Origin: Betaproteobacteria bacterium
GTDB taxonomy: Bacteria; Pseudomonadota; Gammaproteobacteria; Burkholderiales; Usitatibacteraceae
Assembly: GCA_025362705.1 (NCBI GenBank)
Contig: JANYFH010000158.1
Span: forward strand, 1-25,806
Reading direction: 5' to 3'
DNA length: 25,806 nt
A model generated the notes under the pieces. It saw only the letters and a list, made by a program, of their open reading frames with translations. It was not told the DNA's origin and did no database searches. The first letter of the stretch is position 1. Every line of letters begins with the position of its first letter. Below, piece by piece: positions 1 through 8,897 of this stretch. A program made the translations under genes and the position numbers.

Positions 1-1679
1 GTGAAGTTGCTGTCGAGATCGGTGAAGACGAATAGCTCGCCGCCGCGTGCGCGCACTTCCTGCATGTTCGATTTCACTTTTTCCAGAATCGCGTCGTTGG
101 GTGCGATGACCACCACGGGCATTTCGGCATCCACGAGTGCGAGCGGGCCGTGTTTCAATTCGCCGGCAGGGTAGGCTTCGGCGTGAATGTAAGAAATCTC
201 TTTGAGCTTTAGCGCACCTTCGAGTGCGATGGGGTAGTGGAGGCCGCGGCCGAGAAACAGGGCGTGATGTTTTTCGGCAAACATTTGCGCCCACGCCTGA
301 ATCTGCGGTTCGAGATTCAACGCGTGTTGCACGCTGCCGGGTACATAGCGCAACTGTTCGAGGTAGTCGGCTTCCTGCTTTGCGCTGAGGCGTCCGTGCG
401 TCTTTGCGAGTGTAAGCGCCAGGGTGAACAGCGCGATCAACTGCGTGGTAAAGGCCTTGGTGGAAGCGACGCCGATTTCCTTGCCGGCGCGCGTGTAAAA
501 CACCAGCTTGGACGCGCGAGGAATGGCGCTCTCGCGAACGTTGCAGATCGAGAGGGTATTGGTGTGGCCGAGTTCTTTGGCGCGCTTCAGGGCTTCCATG
601 GTGTCCAGCGTTTCGCCGGACTGGGAAATGGTGACGATGAGTTGTTTCGGATTCGGGATCGAATCGCGGTAGCGGTATTCGTGGCCCAACTCGACATTGC
701 AGGGAATGCGCGCGATGGTTTCGATCCATTGCTTGCCGACCATGCTGGCGTAAGAACTGGTGCCGGAAGCGAGGATGAGGACAGCTTCGGTTTCCTTGAA
801 AATTTCTTTGGCGCCTTCGCCAAACAAAGCGCTTTTTACACCGACGGCAAGCAGCGCTTCGAGCGTGTCGGAAATCGCGCGCGGCTGCTCGTGGATTTCT
901 TTTTGCATGAAGTGGCGATAAGGGCCCAATTCCGATTCGTCAGCCGACAGGTCTGAAGTGTGAACGCCGCGCTCCACTTTGTTGCCTTCGCGATCCACTA
1001 CGTTGATGCCCTTGCGGCTGAGCTCGGCGACATCGCCTTCTTCGAGATACATCACACGGCGAGTTACTGGAAGAATGGCAGAGACATCGGAGGCGATAAA
1101 ATTTTCATGTTTATCGGCGTCACCCACACCAATCAGCAATGGACAACCGACACGCGCGCAAATCATCACATCCGGCGCGCCAACGGCGACGACACCAATT
1201 GCGTAAGCACCGTGCAAATCCCGCGCTGCGGCTTGCGTGGCCGCGAATAAATTCTTCGTCGATTTGAAATAGTGATGGATGAGGTGGGCGATGACTTCGG
1301 TATCGGTTTGCGATTCAAAGGTATAGCCAAGCGCCTTTAGACGCTCGCGCTGCGCTTCGTGATTTTCGATAATACCGTTGTGCACAACAGCGATTTCGTC
1401 GTTGGACACATGCGGGTGTGCGTTTGGCTCAGTAACACCGCCGTGCGTGGCCCAGCGGGTGTGGCCAATGCCCAAAATGCCGGTGAGATTTTCGGCGGCA
1501 ATGCCCGCTTCCATTTCGGCGACACGACCAACGCGACGCACGCGACTAATTGCGTCATTGCCCGCATTAAGTACGGCGATGCCGGCAGAGTCATAGCCGC
1601 GATATTCGAGGCGCTTCAGGCCCTCGGTAAGAATGGGAACGATGTTGCGATTAGAAATTGCACCGACAATACCGCACAT
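1..1679 (-). CDS. glmS: Glutamine-fructose-6-phosphate aminotransferase (isomerizing), 3'-truncated by window edge
   Basis: GlmS converts fructose-6-phosphate and glutamine to glucosamine-6-phosphate and glutamate, the first committed step to UDP-GlcNAc, in the cytoplasm. I translated the minus strand from the ATG at 1679 and found 559 uninterrupted codons to the window edge. The family is about 610 residues, so roughly the last 50 residues, including the C-terminal catalytic tail, lie outside. Seen: Met-Cys-Gly-Ile-Val-Gly at the N-terminus with Cys2 as the Ntn-type glutaminase nucleophile, YRGYDSAG, HTRWATHG, then the sugar isomerase (SIS) signatures SGTSSYA, SQSGETLDT, GVASTKAFTTQ and GELKHGPLAL. 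A GGAG Shine-Dalgarno sequence sits 7 nt before the ATG. It lies downstream of glmU in the same direction, 89 bp away, so the two pathway genes are probably co-transcribed. No glmS ribozyme was recognised in the short leader. Confidence 0.97.
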   Translation of the reverse strand, partial: MCGIVGAISNRNIVPILTEGLKRLEYRGYDSAGIAVLNAGNDAISRVRRVGRVAEMEAGIAAENLTGILGIGHTRWATHGGVTEPNAHPHVSNDEIAVVHNGIIENHEAQRERLKALGYTFESQTDTEVIAHLIHHYFKSTKNLFAATQAAARDLHGAYAIGVVAVGAPDVMICARVGCPLLIGVGDADKHENFIASDVSAILPVTRRVMYLEEGDVAELSRKGINVVDREGNKVERGVHTSDLSADESELGPYRHFMQKEIHEQPRAISDTLEALLAVGVKSALFGEGAKEIFKETEAVLILASGTSSYASMVGKQWIETIARIPCNVELGHEYRYRDSIPNPKQLIVTISQSGETLDTMEALKRAKELGHTNTLSICNVRESAIPRASKLVFYTRAGKEIGVASTKAFTTQLIALFTLALTLAKTHGRLSAKQEADYLEQLRYVPGSVQHALNLEPQIQAWAQMFAEKHHALFLGRGLHYPIALEGALKLKEISYIHAEAYPAGELKHGPLALVDAEMPVVVIAPNDAILEKVKSNMQEVRARGGELFVFTDLDSNF

Positions 1680-1768
1680 GTGGTTTCTCCAAAACGTCCG
1701 CAGCGTTGACTATCAATAGCCGTCAGACTAGACCAGAATTATGCAAGAAAAGTGACGCGATCCGATCC

Positions 1769-3175
1769 CTACTTTTTCTTGGTGGGGCGTTTCCAGCCTG
1801 GTTTGTTCACCTGGGTTTTGTCATTCAGCGTGAGACCCCCTGGCGGGACATCTTTCCACACGGTGGTTCCCGCGCCAATATCCGCACCTTTGCCGATCGT
1901 GACCGGCGCCACCAATTGCACGTCGGAACCGATGTGCACGTTGTCTTCAATCACGGTACGGTGCTTGTGGGCACCGTCGTAGTTACATGTGATGGTACCG
2001 GCGCCGATGTTCACGTTCTTGCCGACAGTTGTGTCGCCGATATAGGTGAGGTGGTTTGCTTTGGAACCAGCGCCAAATTCGCTCGCCTTGATTTCGACAA
2101 AATTGCCGATGTGCACGTCGTCTGCCAGCGATGTACCCGGGCGCAGGCGGGCGTATGGGCCAATGCGGGCGTTGTTGCCGATGGTCGCATCGTCGATAAA
2201 TGAGAATGGCAGTACTTCGGTATTGGCGCCGAGCGTGCAGTTGCGCAAAATGCAGTTCGCGCCGATTTTTACATTCGCGCCAAGTGTTACCTTGCCTTCG
2301 AATATGCAATTCACGTCGATAAAAACATCGTTATTTTTCCCGTCTCCACACACGATCTCGCCGCGCACATCGATTCGCGCCGGATCGGCCAGCGTGACAC
2401 CTTCAACCATGAGGCGTTTGGCGGTTTCCAGTTGGTAGATGCGTTCCAGTGTGGCCAATTGGTCTTTGCTGTTGATGCCAGCGACCTCCCACTCGTCCTT
2501 AGGGGAAAGTGTTTCGACGCTGAGCCCCTCTTTAACCGCCATCGCAAGAATATCGGTGAGATAGTATTCGCTTTGCGCGTTGTTATTGCCCAAGGTGGGT
2601 AACCATTTGGCGAGCAATGCAGTGGGGCAGGCCAAAAAACCGGTGTTGATTTCGGCAATATTTTTTTCAGTTGCGTTCGCATCTTTTTCTTCAACGATTG
2701 CGCGGACCTTACCGTCCTTGCCTCGGAGAATGCGCCCCAAGCCTTGCGGATTGGCAACCTGCATAGTCAGCCAGGCGAGCTTTTCTTGTTGAGCCACTTC
2801 AACCAACGCATGGAGAGTTTCCGCGCGTATCAGTGGCACATCGCCATACAGAATCAAGGTGATACCGTGGGTCGGCAGCAGCGGCAGCGCTTGCTGTACC
2901 GCGTGGCCGGTACCGAGTTGTGGCTCCTGCTTTGCCCATGCGAGATCAGCATCGACAAGTGTTGAGCGTACCTGATCACCACCGTGACCGTAGACTACGC
3001 AGATTTTTTGCGGGTGGAGCGCGCGCGCGGCGCAGAGCACGTGTGCGAGCATCGGCTTGCCCGCGATTGGCTGCAGAACTTTTGGGAGTGCGGACTTCAT
3101 TCGCTTGCCTTGGCCTGCAGCAAGAATGACGATGGAAATGTCGACGCGCGGTTTCTTTTTTATCGGTTCGTTCAT
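1769..3175 (-). CDS. glmU: Bifunctional UDP-GlcNAc pyrophosphorylase / glucosamine-1-phosphate N-acetyltransferase
   Basis: GlmU acetylates glucosamine-1-phosphate and then couples it to UTP to give UDP-GlcNAc, the precursor of peptidoglycan and lipopolysaccharide. The protein is 468 residues from the chosen ATG (E. coli about 456). The N-terminal nucleotidyltransferase domain carries LAAGQGKRM at 18-26, QLGTGHA at 86-92 and YGDVPLI at 110-116. The C-terminal half is a left-handed beta-helix of hexapeptide repeats from about 265 to 440, including NHLTYIGD with the expected catalytic His at 375 and NIGAGTITCNYDG. The frame is open 57 nt further upstream, but the ATG at 3175 has a GAGG ribosome-binding site and starts where family members start. 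An 8-bp palindrome lies 13 nt upstream. Its promoter is not obvious; the atp terminator precedes it, so it probably has its own. Confidence 0.97.
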   Translation of the reverse strand: MNEPIKKKPRVDISIVILAAGQGKRMKSALPKVLQPIAGKPMLAHVLCAARALHPQKICVVYGHGGDQVRSTLVDADLAWAKQEPQLGTGHAVQQALPLLPTHGITLILYGDVPLIRAETLHALVEVAQQEKLAWLTMQVANPQGLGRILRGKDGKVRAIVEEKDANATEKNIAEINTGFLACPTALLAKWLPTLGNNNAQSEYYLTDILAMAVKEGLSVETLSPKDEWEVAGINSKDQLATLERIYQLETAKRLMVEGVTLADPARIDVRGEIVCGDGKNNDVFIDVNCIFEGKVTLGANVKIGANCILRNCTLGANTEVLPFSFIDDATIGNNARIGPYARLRPGTSLADDVHIGNFVEIKASEFGAGSKANHLTYIGDTTVGKNVNIGAGTITCNYDGAHKHRTVIEDNVHIGSDVQLVAPVTIGKGADIGAGTTVWKDVPPGGLTLNDKTQVNKPGWKRPTKKK

Positions 3176-3187
3176 GACCTCATTATC

Positions 3188-3208
3188 CAATATCTGCCAA
3201 AGATATTG
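3188..3208 (-). repeat. Perfect 8-bp inverted repeat in the glmU leader
   Basis: CAATATCT and AGATATTG are separated by 5 nt and end 13 nt before the glmU ATG, just upstream of its ribosome-binding site. It could be an operator for a dimeric regulator or an mRNA hairpin near the ribosome-binding site. No T-run follows it, so it is not an intrinsic terminator. Function is unassigned. Confidence 0.5.
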
Positions 3209-3346
3209 TGCTTGTGGGGTTAGCGCCCACACCGATGCTAGTAACCGTGAGATTCGCCGCGCACACGCACACGCAGGGCAACTGGCCGCTTTGGGAAACG
3301 CAAAGGGCGCAAAGGAAAAAATATTGCGGCGAAAATGCGTTGGACG

Positions 3347-3378
3347 AAAAAAAAGGCAGCGGGGAGTAATCCGCTGCC
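3347..3378 (-). terminator. Rho-independent terminator of the atp operon
   Basis: On the minus strand GGCAGCGG and CCGCTGCC form a perfect 8-bp GC-rich stem with an 8-nt loop, followed directly by eight T residues. It lies 55 nt past the atpC stop codon and separates the atp operon from glmU. Confidence 0.93.
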
Positions 3379-3432
3379 TGTTATGTGTTGCGCCTCTAAA
3401 CCGTTACGGTAGGAAGATTATAACCGATCTTC

Positions 3433-3852
3433 TTATCTTTTGCGTAATTTTTGTATTGACTGTAACTGTGCTGCCAATTGGGCCAGTTCGGCAACCACAA
3501 GTGCCCTATCTTGGCCGGTTGCGCGGTTAGCAAGCGCTTCCTCCGCAGCTTGTTTGGCTGCTAAAACCCTAGCTTCGTCAAGATCGTGAGCGCGGATCGA
3601 GGTGTCGGCGAGAATAGTCACAGCCTTTGGCTGGACTTCCAGAATGCCACCAGAAACGTAGATAACTTCTTCCTCGTCTTTGCCGACAAGCTTCACTTTG
3701 ACGGTGCCCGGCTTGATGCGTGTGAGCAACGGCGCATGCTGCGGCAAGATGCCGAGTTCGCCAGCTTCGCCTGGGGCGATCACCATTTCCGCCTCGCCCG
3801 AAAAGATCGCGTGCTCGGCGGAAACGATATTTACTTGAAGTGTGTGGGCCAT
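3433..3852 (-). CDS. atpC: F1Fo ATP synthase subunit epsilon
   Basis: Epsilon is part of the central rotor stalk of F1 and can inhibit ATP hydrolysis through its C-terminal helices. The 139-residue protein has the usual length. The N-terminal beta-sandwich (about 1-85) contains the typical GELGILPQHAPLLT segment and a YVSGGILEVQP strand pair. From about 90 onward it is an Ala/Leu/Glu-rich helical hairpin. It is the last gene of the atp operon, 14 nt after atpD, and is followed by a strong intrinsic terminator. Confidence 0.97.
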   Translation of the reverse strand: MAHTLQVNIVSAEHAIFSGEAEMVIAPGEAGELGILPQHAPLLTRIKPGTVKVKLVGKDEEEVIYVSGGILEVQPKAVTILADTSIRAHDLDEARVLAAKQAAEEALANRATGQDRALVVAELAQLAAQLQSIQKLRKR

Positions 3853-3866
3853 TGTCGTGTTGTCGG

Positions 3867-5291
3867 TTACTGCATTGTCTTGGCTTTTTCGAACGCCTCA
3901 TCTATGCCGCCTACCATGTAGAACGCTTGTTCCGGTAGTGCATCGCATTCACCGTCGACAATCATCTTGAAGCCGCGGATGGTTTCCTTGAGCGAAACGT
4001 ATTTGCCTGGGGAACCAGTGAACACCTCGGCCACGTGGAACGGTTGCGACAGGAAGCGCTGAATTTTACGCGCGCGTGACACGGCGAGCTTGTCTTCAGG
4101 GGAGAGTTCGTCCATGCCCAGAATCGCAATGATGTCACGCAATTCTTTGTAGCGCTGTAGCGTTGCTTGCACACCGCGGGTAACAGCATAGTGCTCTTCG
4201 CCGATCACGTTCGGATCGACCTGACGCGAGGTGGAGTCCAGCGGATCCACAGCGGGGTAAATACCGAGCGAGGCAATATCGCGCGACAACACAACTGTTG
4301 CATCCAGGTGAGCAAATGTCGTTGCAGGCGAAGGATCGGTCAAGTCATCGGCCGGAACGTACACCGCTTGAATCGAGGTGATCGAGCCGGTTTTTGTTGA
4401 GGTGATGCGCTCTTGCAGCACGCCCATCTCTTCGGCCAGTGTTGGCTGGTAGCCCACCGCGGAAGGCATACGACCCAAGAGTGCGGACACTTCAGTACCT
4501 GCCAAAGTGTAGCGATAAATATTGTCAACGAAGAACAGAATGTCGCGGCCTTCGTCGCGGAAACGCTCGGCCATCGTCAAACCAGACAACGCCACACGCA
4601 GACGGTTGCCTGGTGGCTCGTTCATCTGACCGAACACCATGGCCACCTTGGATTGGCTGAGGTCGTCTTTGTTGATAACGCCGGCGTCTGTCATCTCGTG
4701 ATAGAAATCGTTACCTTCGCGAGTGCGTTCACCCACGCCAGCGAACACGGAAAGACCCGAGTGCTCTTTGGCGATGTTATTGATAAGTTCCAGCATGTTC
4801 ACGGTTTTGCCTACACCCGCGCCGCCGAACAGGCCAACTTTGCCGCCTTTTGCAAACGGGCAAATCAAGTCGATAACTTTAATGCCCGTTTCGAGCAGTT
4901 CAACCGAGGGCGAGAGTTCGTCGAACTTTGGTGCCGCCTGATGAATTGCGCGACGCTCTTCTGACTTGATCGGGCCTTGCTCGTCGATTGGGCGGCCAAG
5001 CACATCCATAATGCGACCGAGTGTTCCGTTACCGACCGGCACTGAAATTGGTGCACCAGTGCTGGAGACTTTCATCCCACGGCGCAGGCCGTCGGACGAG
5101 CCCATGGCGATGCAACGCACCACACCGTCACCAAGTTGTTGCTCGACTTCAAACGTCAGGCCTTTTTCGGCAAACGATTTTTCGCCGGAATCTTCCAGCA
5201 ACAGCGCCTCGTATACGCGGGGCATATCGTTGCGCGGAAACTGGATATCCACCACCGCACCAATACACTGAACGACTTGTCCGACACTCAT
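3867..5291 (-). CDS. atpD: F1Fo ATP synthase subunit beta (catalytic)
   Basis: Beta carries the catalytic nucleotide sites of F1. The protein is 474 residues from the ATG at 5291. Seen: P-loop GGAGVGKT at 156-163, GERTREGND at 187-195 with the catalytic Glu, the LAEEMG region, and the rotor-contacting DELSPED (family DELSEED) at 394-400. The frame is also open from a TTG four codons upstream, but that TTG overlaps the GGAG Shine-Dalgarno sequence serving the ATG, so the ATG start is preferred. It lies between atpG and atpC in the standard F1 order, and all key residues are intact. Confidence 0.98.
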   Translation of the reverse strand: MSVGQVVQCIGAVVDIQFPRNDMPRVYEALLLEDSGEKSFAEKGLTFEVEQQLGDGVVRCIAMGSSDGLRRGMKVSSTGAPISVPVGNGTLGRIMDVLGRPIDEQGPIKSEERRAIHQAAPKFDELSPSVELLETGIKVIDLICPFAKGGKVGLFGGAGVGKTVNMLELINNIAKEHSGLSVFAGVGERTREGNDFYHEMTDAGVINKDDLSQSKVAMVFGQMNEPPGNRLRVALSGLTMAERFRDEGRDILFFVDNIYRYTLAGTEVSALLGRMPSAVGYQPTLAEEMGVLQERITSTKTGSITSIQAVYVPADDLTDPSPATTFAHLDATVVLSRDIASLGIYPAVDPLDSTSRQVDPNVIGEEHYAVTRGVQATLQRYKELRDIIAILGMDELSPEDKLAVSRARKIQRFLSQPFHVAEVFTGSPGKYVSLKETIRGFKMIVDGECDALPEQAFYMVGGIDEAFEKAKTMQ

Positions 5292-5332
5292 TTTTGACTC
5301 CAACTGAATATTGCGAATTCTGTTTGACTGGA

Positions 5333-6196
5333 TTAGACGGCTGCTGCGCCACCGACGATTTCAGAAAGCTCTTTCGTGATCGCGGCCTGACGCGCTTTGT
5401 TGTAGCTGAGCTTCAGGTCGCCAATGACTTTCTTGGCATTGTCTGAGGCGGACTTCATGGCAACCATGCGCGCTGATTGCTCGGATGCAATGTTCTCTGC
5501 GACGGCTTGATACACAACCGCTTCGATGTAGCGCACCAACAACTCGTCGAGCACCACTTTTGCGTCCGGCTCATAGAGGTAGTCCCATGATGCATCGGGG
5601 GCGCCAAGCTTTTCACCGGTCAGCGGCAGCAATTGCTCGCACACGGTTTCCTGTTTCATCGTATTGATGAATCGGGTATAGCAGATATGCAGCGCGTCGA
5701 TTTTGCCTTCGGCGAATTGATCGAGCTGAATCTTGATCGGACCGATCATTTTTTCCAGATGCGGCTTGTCACCCAGACCGATGATGTGTGACACAACGGG
5801 AATACCATAACGCTGGAGGAAACCAAAACCCTTATTACCAATCGCTGTTGACTGAACCTTGGCGCCCGCAGCTTCCCATTCCTTGATCTTGTTGACCATC
5901 AAGCGCATTGCATTGGTATTGAGGCCACCGCAAAGACCTTTGTCAGACGTGACCAAGATGACACCGACATTCTTGATTTCGGCGCGCTTCTGCAGGAAGG
6001 CGTGCTTATAGTCTGGATTGGCGTGTGACAGATTCGCCGCGACACTGCGGATTTTTTCGCCATAAGGACGGGCGGCACGCATCCGTTCCTGCGCTTTGCG
6101 CATTTTGGATGCAGCCACCATTTCCATGGCCTTGGTGATCTTGCGCGTATTCTCTACGCTCTTGATCTTGCTTCGTATTTCTTTTGAACCTGCCAT
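5333..6196 (-). CDS. atpG: F1Fo ATP synthase subunit gamma
   Basis: Gamma is the rotating shaft that transmits torque from the c-ring to the catalytic sites. The protein is 287 residues, as expected. It starts with the conserved helix KEIRSKIKSVENTRKITKAM and MVAASKM, contains the Rossmann-like core motif TSDKGLCGGLN at about 83-93, and ends with a long helix including YNKARQAAITKELSEIVGGA, the family signature. An AGGA ribosome-binding site precedes the ATG. It lies 16 nt after atpA and 41 nt before the atpD ATG. Confidence 0.97.
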   Translation of the reverse strand: MAGSKEIRSKIKSVENTRKITKAMEMVAASKMRKAQERMRAARPYGEKIRSVAANLSHANPDYKHAFLQKRAEIKNVGVILVTSDKGLCGGLNTNAMRLMVNKIKEWEAAGAKVQSTAIGNKGFGFLQRYGIPVVSHIIGLGDKPHLEKMIGPIKIQLDQFAEGKIDALHICYTRFINTMKQETVCEQLLPLTGEKLGAPDASWDYLYEPDAKVVLDELLVRYIEAVVYQAVAENIASEQSARMVAMKSASDNAKKVIGDLKLSYNKARQAAITKELSEIVGGAAAV

Positions 6197-6212
6197 CGTT
6201 TAATCCTGAAGC

Positions 6213-7760
6213 TTAGTACGAGCCAGTTTTCTTGAAGTCAGCGATCGCGGCGTGCAGCGCTTTTTCGTCATCGGTGGAAAGGTTGTTGGCTTTCTCGAAC
6301 GATGCGACCAATGCTGCATATTTGGTGCTCATGAAGTCACGCAGGCTCTTTTCGAACGAGGCCACTTTCTTGATCTCGACATCATCCATATAGTTATTGT
6401 TGGCAGCGAAAAGAATCAACGCCATCTCCCAAACTTCCATCGGACGATACTGCGGCTGCTTCATCAATTCAGTCACCATCTTGCCGCGCTCGAGCTGCTT
6501 GCGGGTCGCTTCATCAAGATCTGATGCAAACTGAGCAAAGGCTGCCAATTCACGATACTGGGCGAGCGCCAAACGCACGCCGGCCCCGGTGTCTTTACGT
6601 TTCATGATCTTGGTCTGTGCTGCACCGCCTACGCGCGACACCGAGATACCGGCATTGATTGCAGGACGGATACCGGCGTTGAACAAATCGGTTTCCAGAA
6701 AAATCTGGCCGTCAGTGATCGAGATCACGTTGGTCGGCACGAATGCGGACACGTCACCAGCCTGGGTCTCGATTATCGGCAGCGCCGTCAATGAGCCTGT
6801 CTTGCCTTTTACTGCGCCGTTGGTAAATTTTTCAACGTAGTCGGCATTCACACGCGCTGCGCGCTCAAGCAAACGGGAGTGCAGATAGAACACATCGCCT
6901 GGATAAGCTTCGCGACCTGGTGGGCGGCGCAATAGTAGCGACACCTGACGGTAAGCAACGGCTTGCTTGGAGAGGTCGTCATAAATGATCAAGGCATCCT
7001 GACCGCGGTCGCGGAAGTATTCGCCCATCGTGCAGCCGGAGTAGGCGGAGATGTATTGCATCGCAGCCGATTCGGAAGCCGTCGAAGCAACGACGATGGT
7101 GTATGCCAATGCGCCGGTTTCTTCGAGTTTACGAACCACGTTCGCAACAGTGGAAGCTTTCTGACCAATAGCGACGTAGACGCAATAAATATCTTTGCCC
7201 TTCTGGTTGATGATGGTGTCAACCGCTACCGCCGTTTTGCCCGTTTGGCGATCACCAATAATCAACTCTCGCTGGCCTCGACCAATTGGCACCATTGCGT
7301 CGATTGCCTTCAAGCCAGTCTGAACTGGTTGATCCACCGATTTGCGTGCAATCACGCCCGGTGCAACCTTTTCGATAACGTCGGTCATCTTGGCGTTGAT
7401 CGGGCCCTTGCCATCAATAGGTGCGCCGAGCGAATTGACGACGCGACCAAGCAGCTCGGGGCCAACTGGCACTTCGAGAATGCGGCCCGTGCATTTCACA
7501 ATGTCGCCTTCTTTGATGTGTTGGTAGTCACCAAGAATCACCGAGCCGACGGAATCGCGTTCAAGATTCAACGCAAGACCAAAGGTGTTGTTCGGAAACT
7601 CCAGCATCTCGCCCTGCATCACGTCAGCCAGACCGTGTACGCGGCAAATACCGTCTGTCACCGAGATGACAGATCCCTCGGAACGCTTTTCAGCGGCGGC
7701 GGGAAGGTTTTGAATCTTGGACTTGATCAGTTCACTGATTTCAGCCGGGTTGATTTGCAT
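6213..7760 (-). CDS. atpA: F1Fo ATP synthase subunit alpha
   Basis: Alpha forms the alternating non-catalytic nucleotide sites of the alpha3beta3 head. From the ATG at 7760 the protein is 515 residues (E. coli 513). Seen: N-terminal INPAEISELIKSKI, P-loop GDRQTGKT at 169-176, and the family signature PAINAGISVSRVGG. A TTG four codons further upstream is in frame, but it forms part of the GGAG ribosome-binding region of the ATG, exactly as at atpD. The 98-nt gap before it, after atpH, is the longest within the atp operon and holds a small hairpin. Confidence 0.98.
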   Translation of the reverse strand: MQINPAEISELIKSKIQNLPAAAEKRSEGSVISVTDGICRVHGLADVMQGEMLEFPNNTFGLALNLERDSVGSVILGDYQHIKEGDIVKCTGRILEVPVGPELLGRVVNSLGAPIDGKGPINAKMTDVIEKVAPGVIARKSVDQPVQTGLKAIDAMVPIGRGQRELIIGDRQTGKTAVAVDTIINQKGKDIYCVYVAIGQKASTVANVVRKLEETGALAYTIVVASTASESAAMQYISAYSGCTMGEYFRDRGQDALIIYDDLSKQAVAYRQVSLLLRRPPGREAYPGDVFYLHSRLLERAARVNADYVEKFTNGAVKGKTGSLTALPIIETQAGDVSAFVPTNVISITDGQIFLETDLFNAGIRPAINAGISVSRVGGAAQTKIMKRKDTGAGVRLALAQYRELAAFAQFASDLDEATRKQLERGKMVTELMKQPQYRPMEVWEMALILFAANNNYMDDVEIKKVASFEKSLRDFMSTKYAALVASFEKANNLSTDDEKALHAAIADFKKTGSY

Positions 7761-7799
7761 CGTCAACTCCAATACTTAAATTTCATTTCTTTGTGGACG

Positions 7800-7818
7800 G
7801 GCGCTAACTAACTGCGCC
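7800..7818 (-). repeat. Small hairpin in the atpH-atpA gap
   Basis: GGCGC and GCGCC are separated by 9 nt within the 98-nt space between the atpH stop and the atpA start. No T-run follows on the minus strand, so termination is unlikely. It might affect mRNA stability or differential expression of the F1 genes; a stem this short may also be chance. Confidence 0.3.
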
Positions 7819-7858
7819 AGCTTTTTCGTAAAAACTCGGCAAATACTTGACTCGTCTT

Positions 7859-8395
7859 TTAATGAGCCAATGCAATTGCCATTTTGTCTAGCGTGTCGCG
7901 GACCGACGCATGAATGACATCGTCGCCCACCTGAATTCTTGCGCCGCCAATCAGAGACGCATCAACCTTTACTTCTGCTTCAACGTGCTTGCCGTATTTT
8001 TTGGCCAAGCCATCGATGAGTGAGACTTTATCAGCGTCACTCAGAGCAAAGGCGCTGGTGATAAGCGCTTTTACGACGCCGTCGTGTTCGCGTTGTAGTC
8101 TTGAAAAATGCTCGCTGATAAACGGTAGCAATGTTGCGCGCTGGTTCTCGATAAGTGTATTTGCAAGATTTTTCAACACATCCGGCACATTTCCCCCTGC
8201 GACCGAAAACAGCAGCTCAGCCTTTTCTTTTGCTGAAACCTTGGGGTTGCCGAGCAAAGATGCAGCTTCTCCAGTTGCGGCAGCGGCACCAAACAATTGC
8301 AGCTTTTCGCCGTAGCCGGAAACATCCTTAGCCTCAACGCTAGCGCGAAACGCGGCCTCGGCATATGGACGGGCAACGGTGGTGAGCTCTGCCAT
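7859..8395 (-). CDS. atpH: F1Fo ATP synthase subunit delta
   Basis: Delta caps the F1 head and links it to the peripheral b2 stalk. The 178-residue protein has the family length. The N-terminus TVARPYAEAAF matches the conserved start of the delta/OSCP family, and the C-terminal motif DASLIGGARIQVGDDVIHASVRDTL (about 145-169) matches the family signature for b-subunit contact. Its ATG shares one base with the stop codon of atpF (TAATG), so the two are probably translationally coupled. Confidence 0.97.
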   Translation of the reverse strand: MAELTTVARPYAEAAFRASVEAKDVSGYGEKLQLFGAAAATGEAASLLGNPKVSAKEKAELLFSVAGGNVPDVLKNLANTLIENQRATLLPFISEHFSRLQREHDGVVKALITSAFALSDADKVSLIDGLAKKYGKHVEAEVKVDASLIGGARIQVGDDVIHASVRDTLDKMAIALAH

Positions 8396-8865
8396 TACAG
8401 TTGCGCCTTCAATTCCGTCAACATGTCGGCGTGCGCGGCAGCGTTGATTTCACGCTTCAGAATCTTTTCCGCACCGGCAACAGCCAATTGGGCGACTTGC
8501 TCGCGCAGGCTAGTTTTGGCCTTGTTGAGCTCTAACTGTATCTGCTCTTGCGCTGCTGCCAAAATACGATCAGCTTCGGTTTTTGCCGTCAGCTTTGCCT
8601 GCTCAATGATTTGATTCGCACGGCGCTCCCCATCGGAGAACATCGCTTGCGAACGGTCACGTGCATCTTTCAGTGCAGACTCAGTCTTGGCCTCAGCCTC
8701 AACAAGTGCGCGCTTGCCAGCTTCGGCGGCATTCAACCCTTCGGCGATCTTGGCTTGCCGCTCCGCAATTGCGCGCATCAAAGGCGGCCAGACGAACTTC
8801 TTCGAAAACCAGAAGAATATGAAGAAGGCAATCGCCTGAGCCAGCATCGTCAGGTTCAAGTCCAT
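8395..8865 (-). CDS. atpF: F1Fo ATP synthase subunit b
   Basis: Subunit b is the membrane-anchored peripheral stator stalk. It has 156 residues, identical in length to E. coli b. One N-terminal transmembrane helix (about 4-22, ending FFIFFWFSKKFVWPPL) is followed by a long charged Ala/Glu/Lys-rich helix expected to form the parallel coiled coil. An AGGA ribosome-binding site precedes the ATG. A single b gene is present with no b' paralogue, consistent with a homodimeric stalk as in most proteobacteria. Confidence 0.97.
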   Translation of the reverse strand: MDLNLTMLAQAIAFFIFFWFSKKFVWPPLMRAIAERQAKIAEGLNAAEAGKRALVEAEAKTESALKDARDRSQAMFSDGERRANQIIEQAKLTAKTEADRILAAAQEQIQLELNKAKTSLREQVAQLAVAGAEKILKREINAAAHADMLTELKAQL

Positions 8866-8897
8866 GACTGTTTCCTAGTAGGGTTATCGACCAAAGA

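Noticed and set aside
5292..5303. TTG start giving a four-residue N-terminal extension of AtpD (and the same at 7761-7772 for AtpA)
   Set aside because: In both genes the TTG forms part of the Shine-Dalgarno region TTGGAG serving the downstream ATG, which is where family members start.
6963..7811. Long plus-strand open frame of about 280 codons opposite atpA
   Set aside because: It is antisense to a highly conserved gene and shows no recognisable motif; it arises from the codon pattern of atpA. The same applies to plus-strand frames at 237-956 (opposite glmS) and 4413-4964 (opposite atpD).
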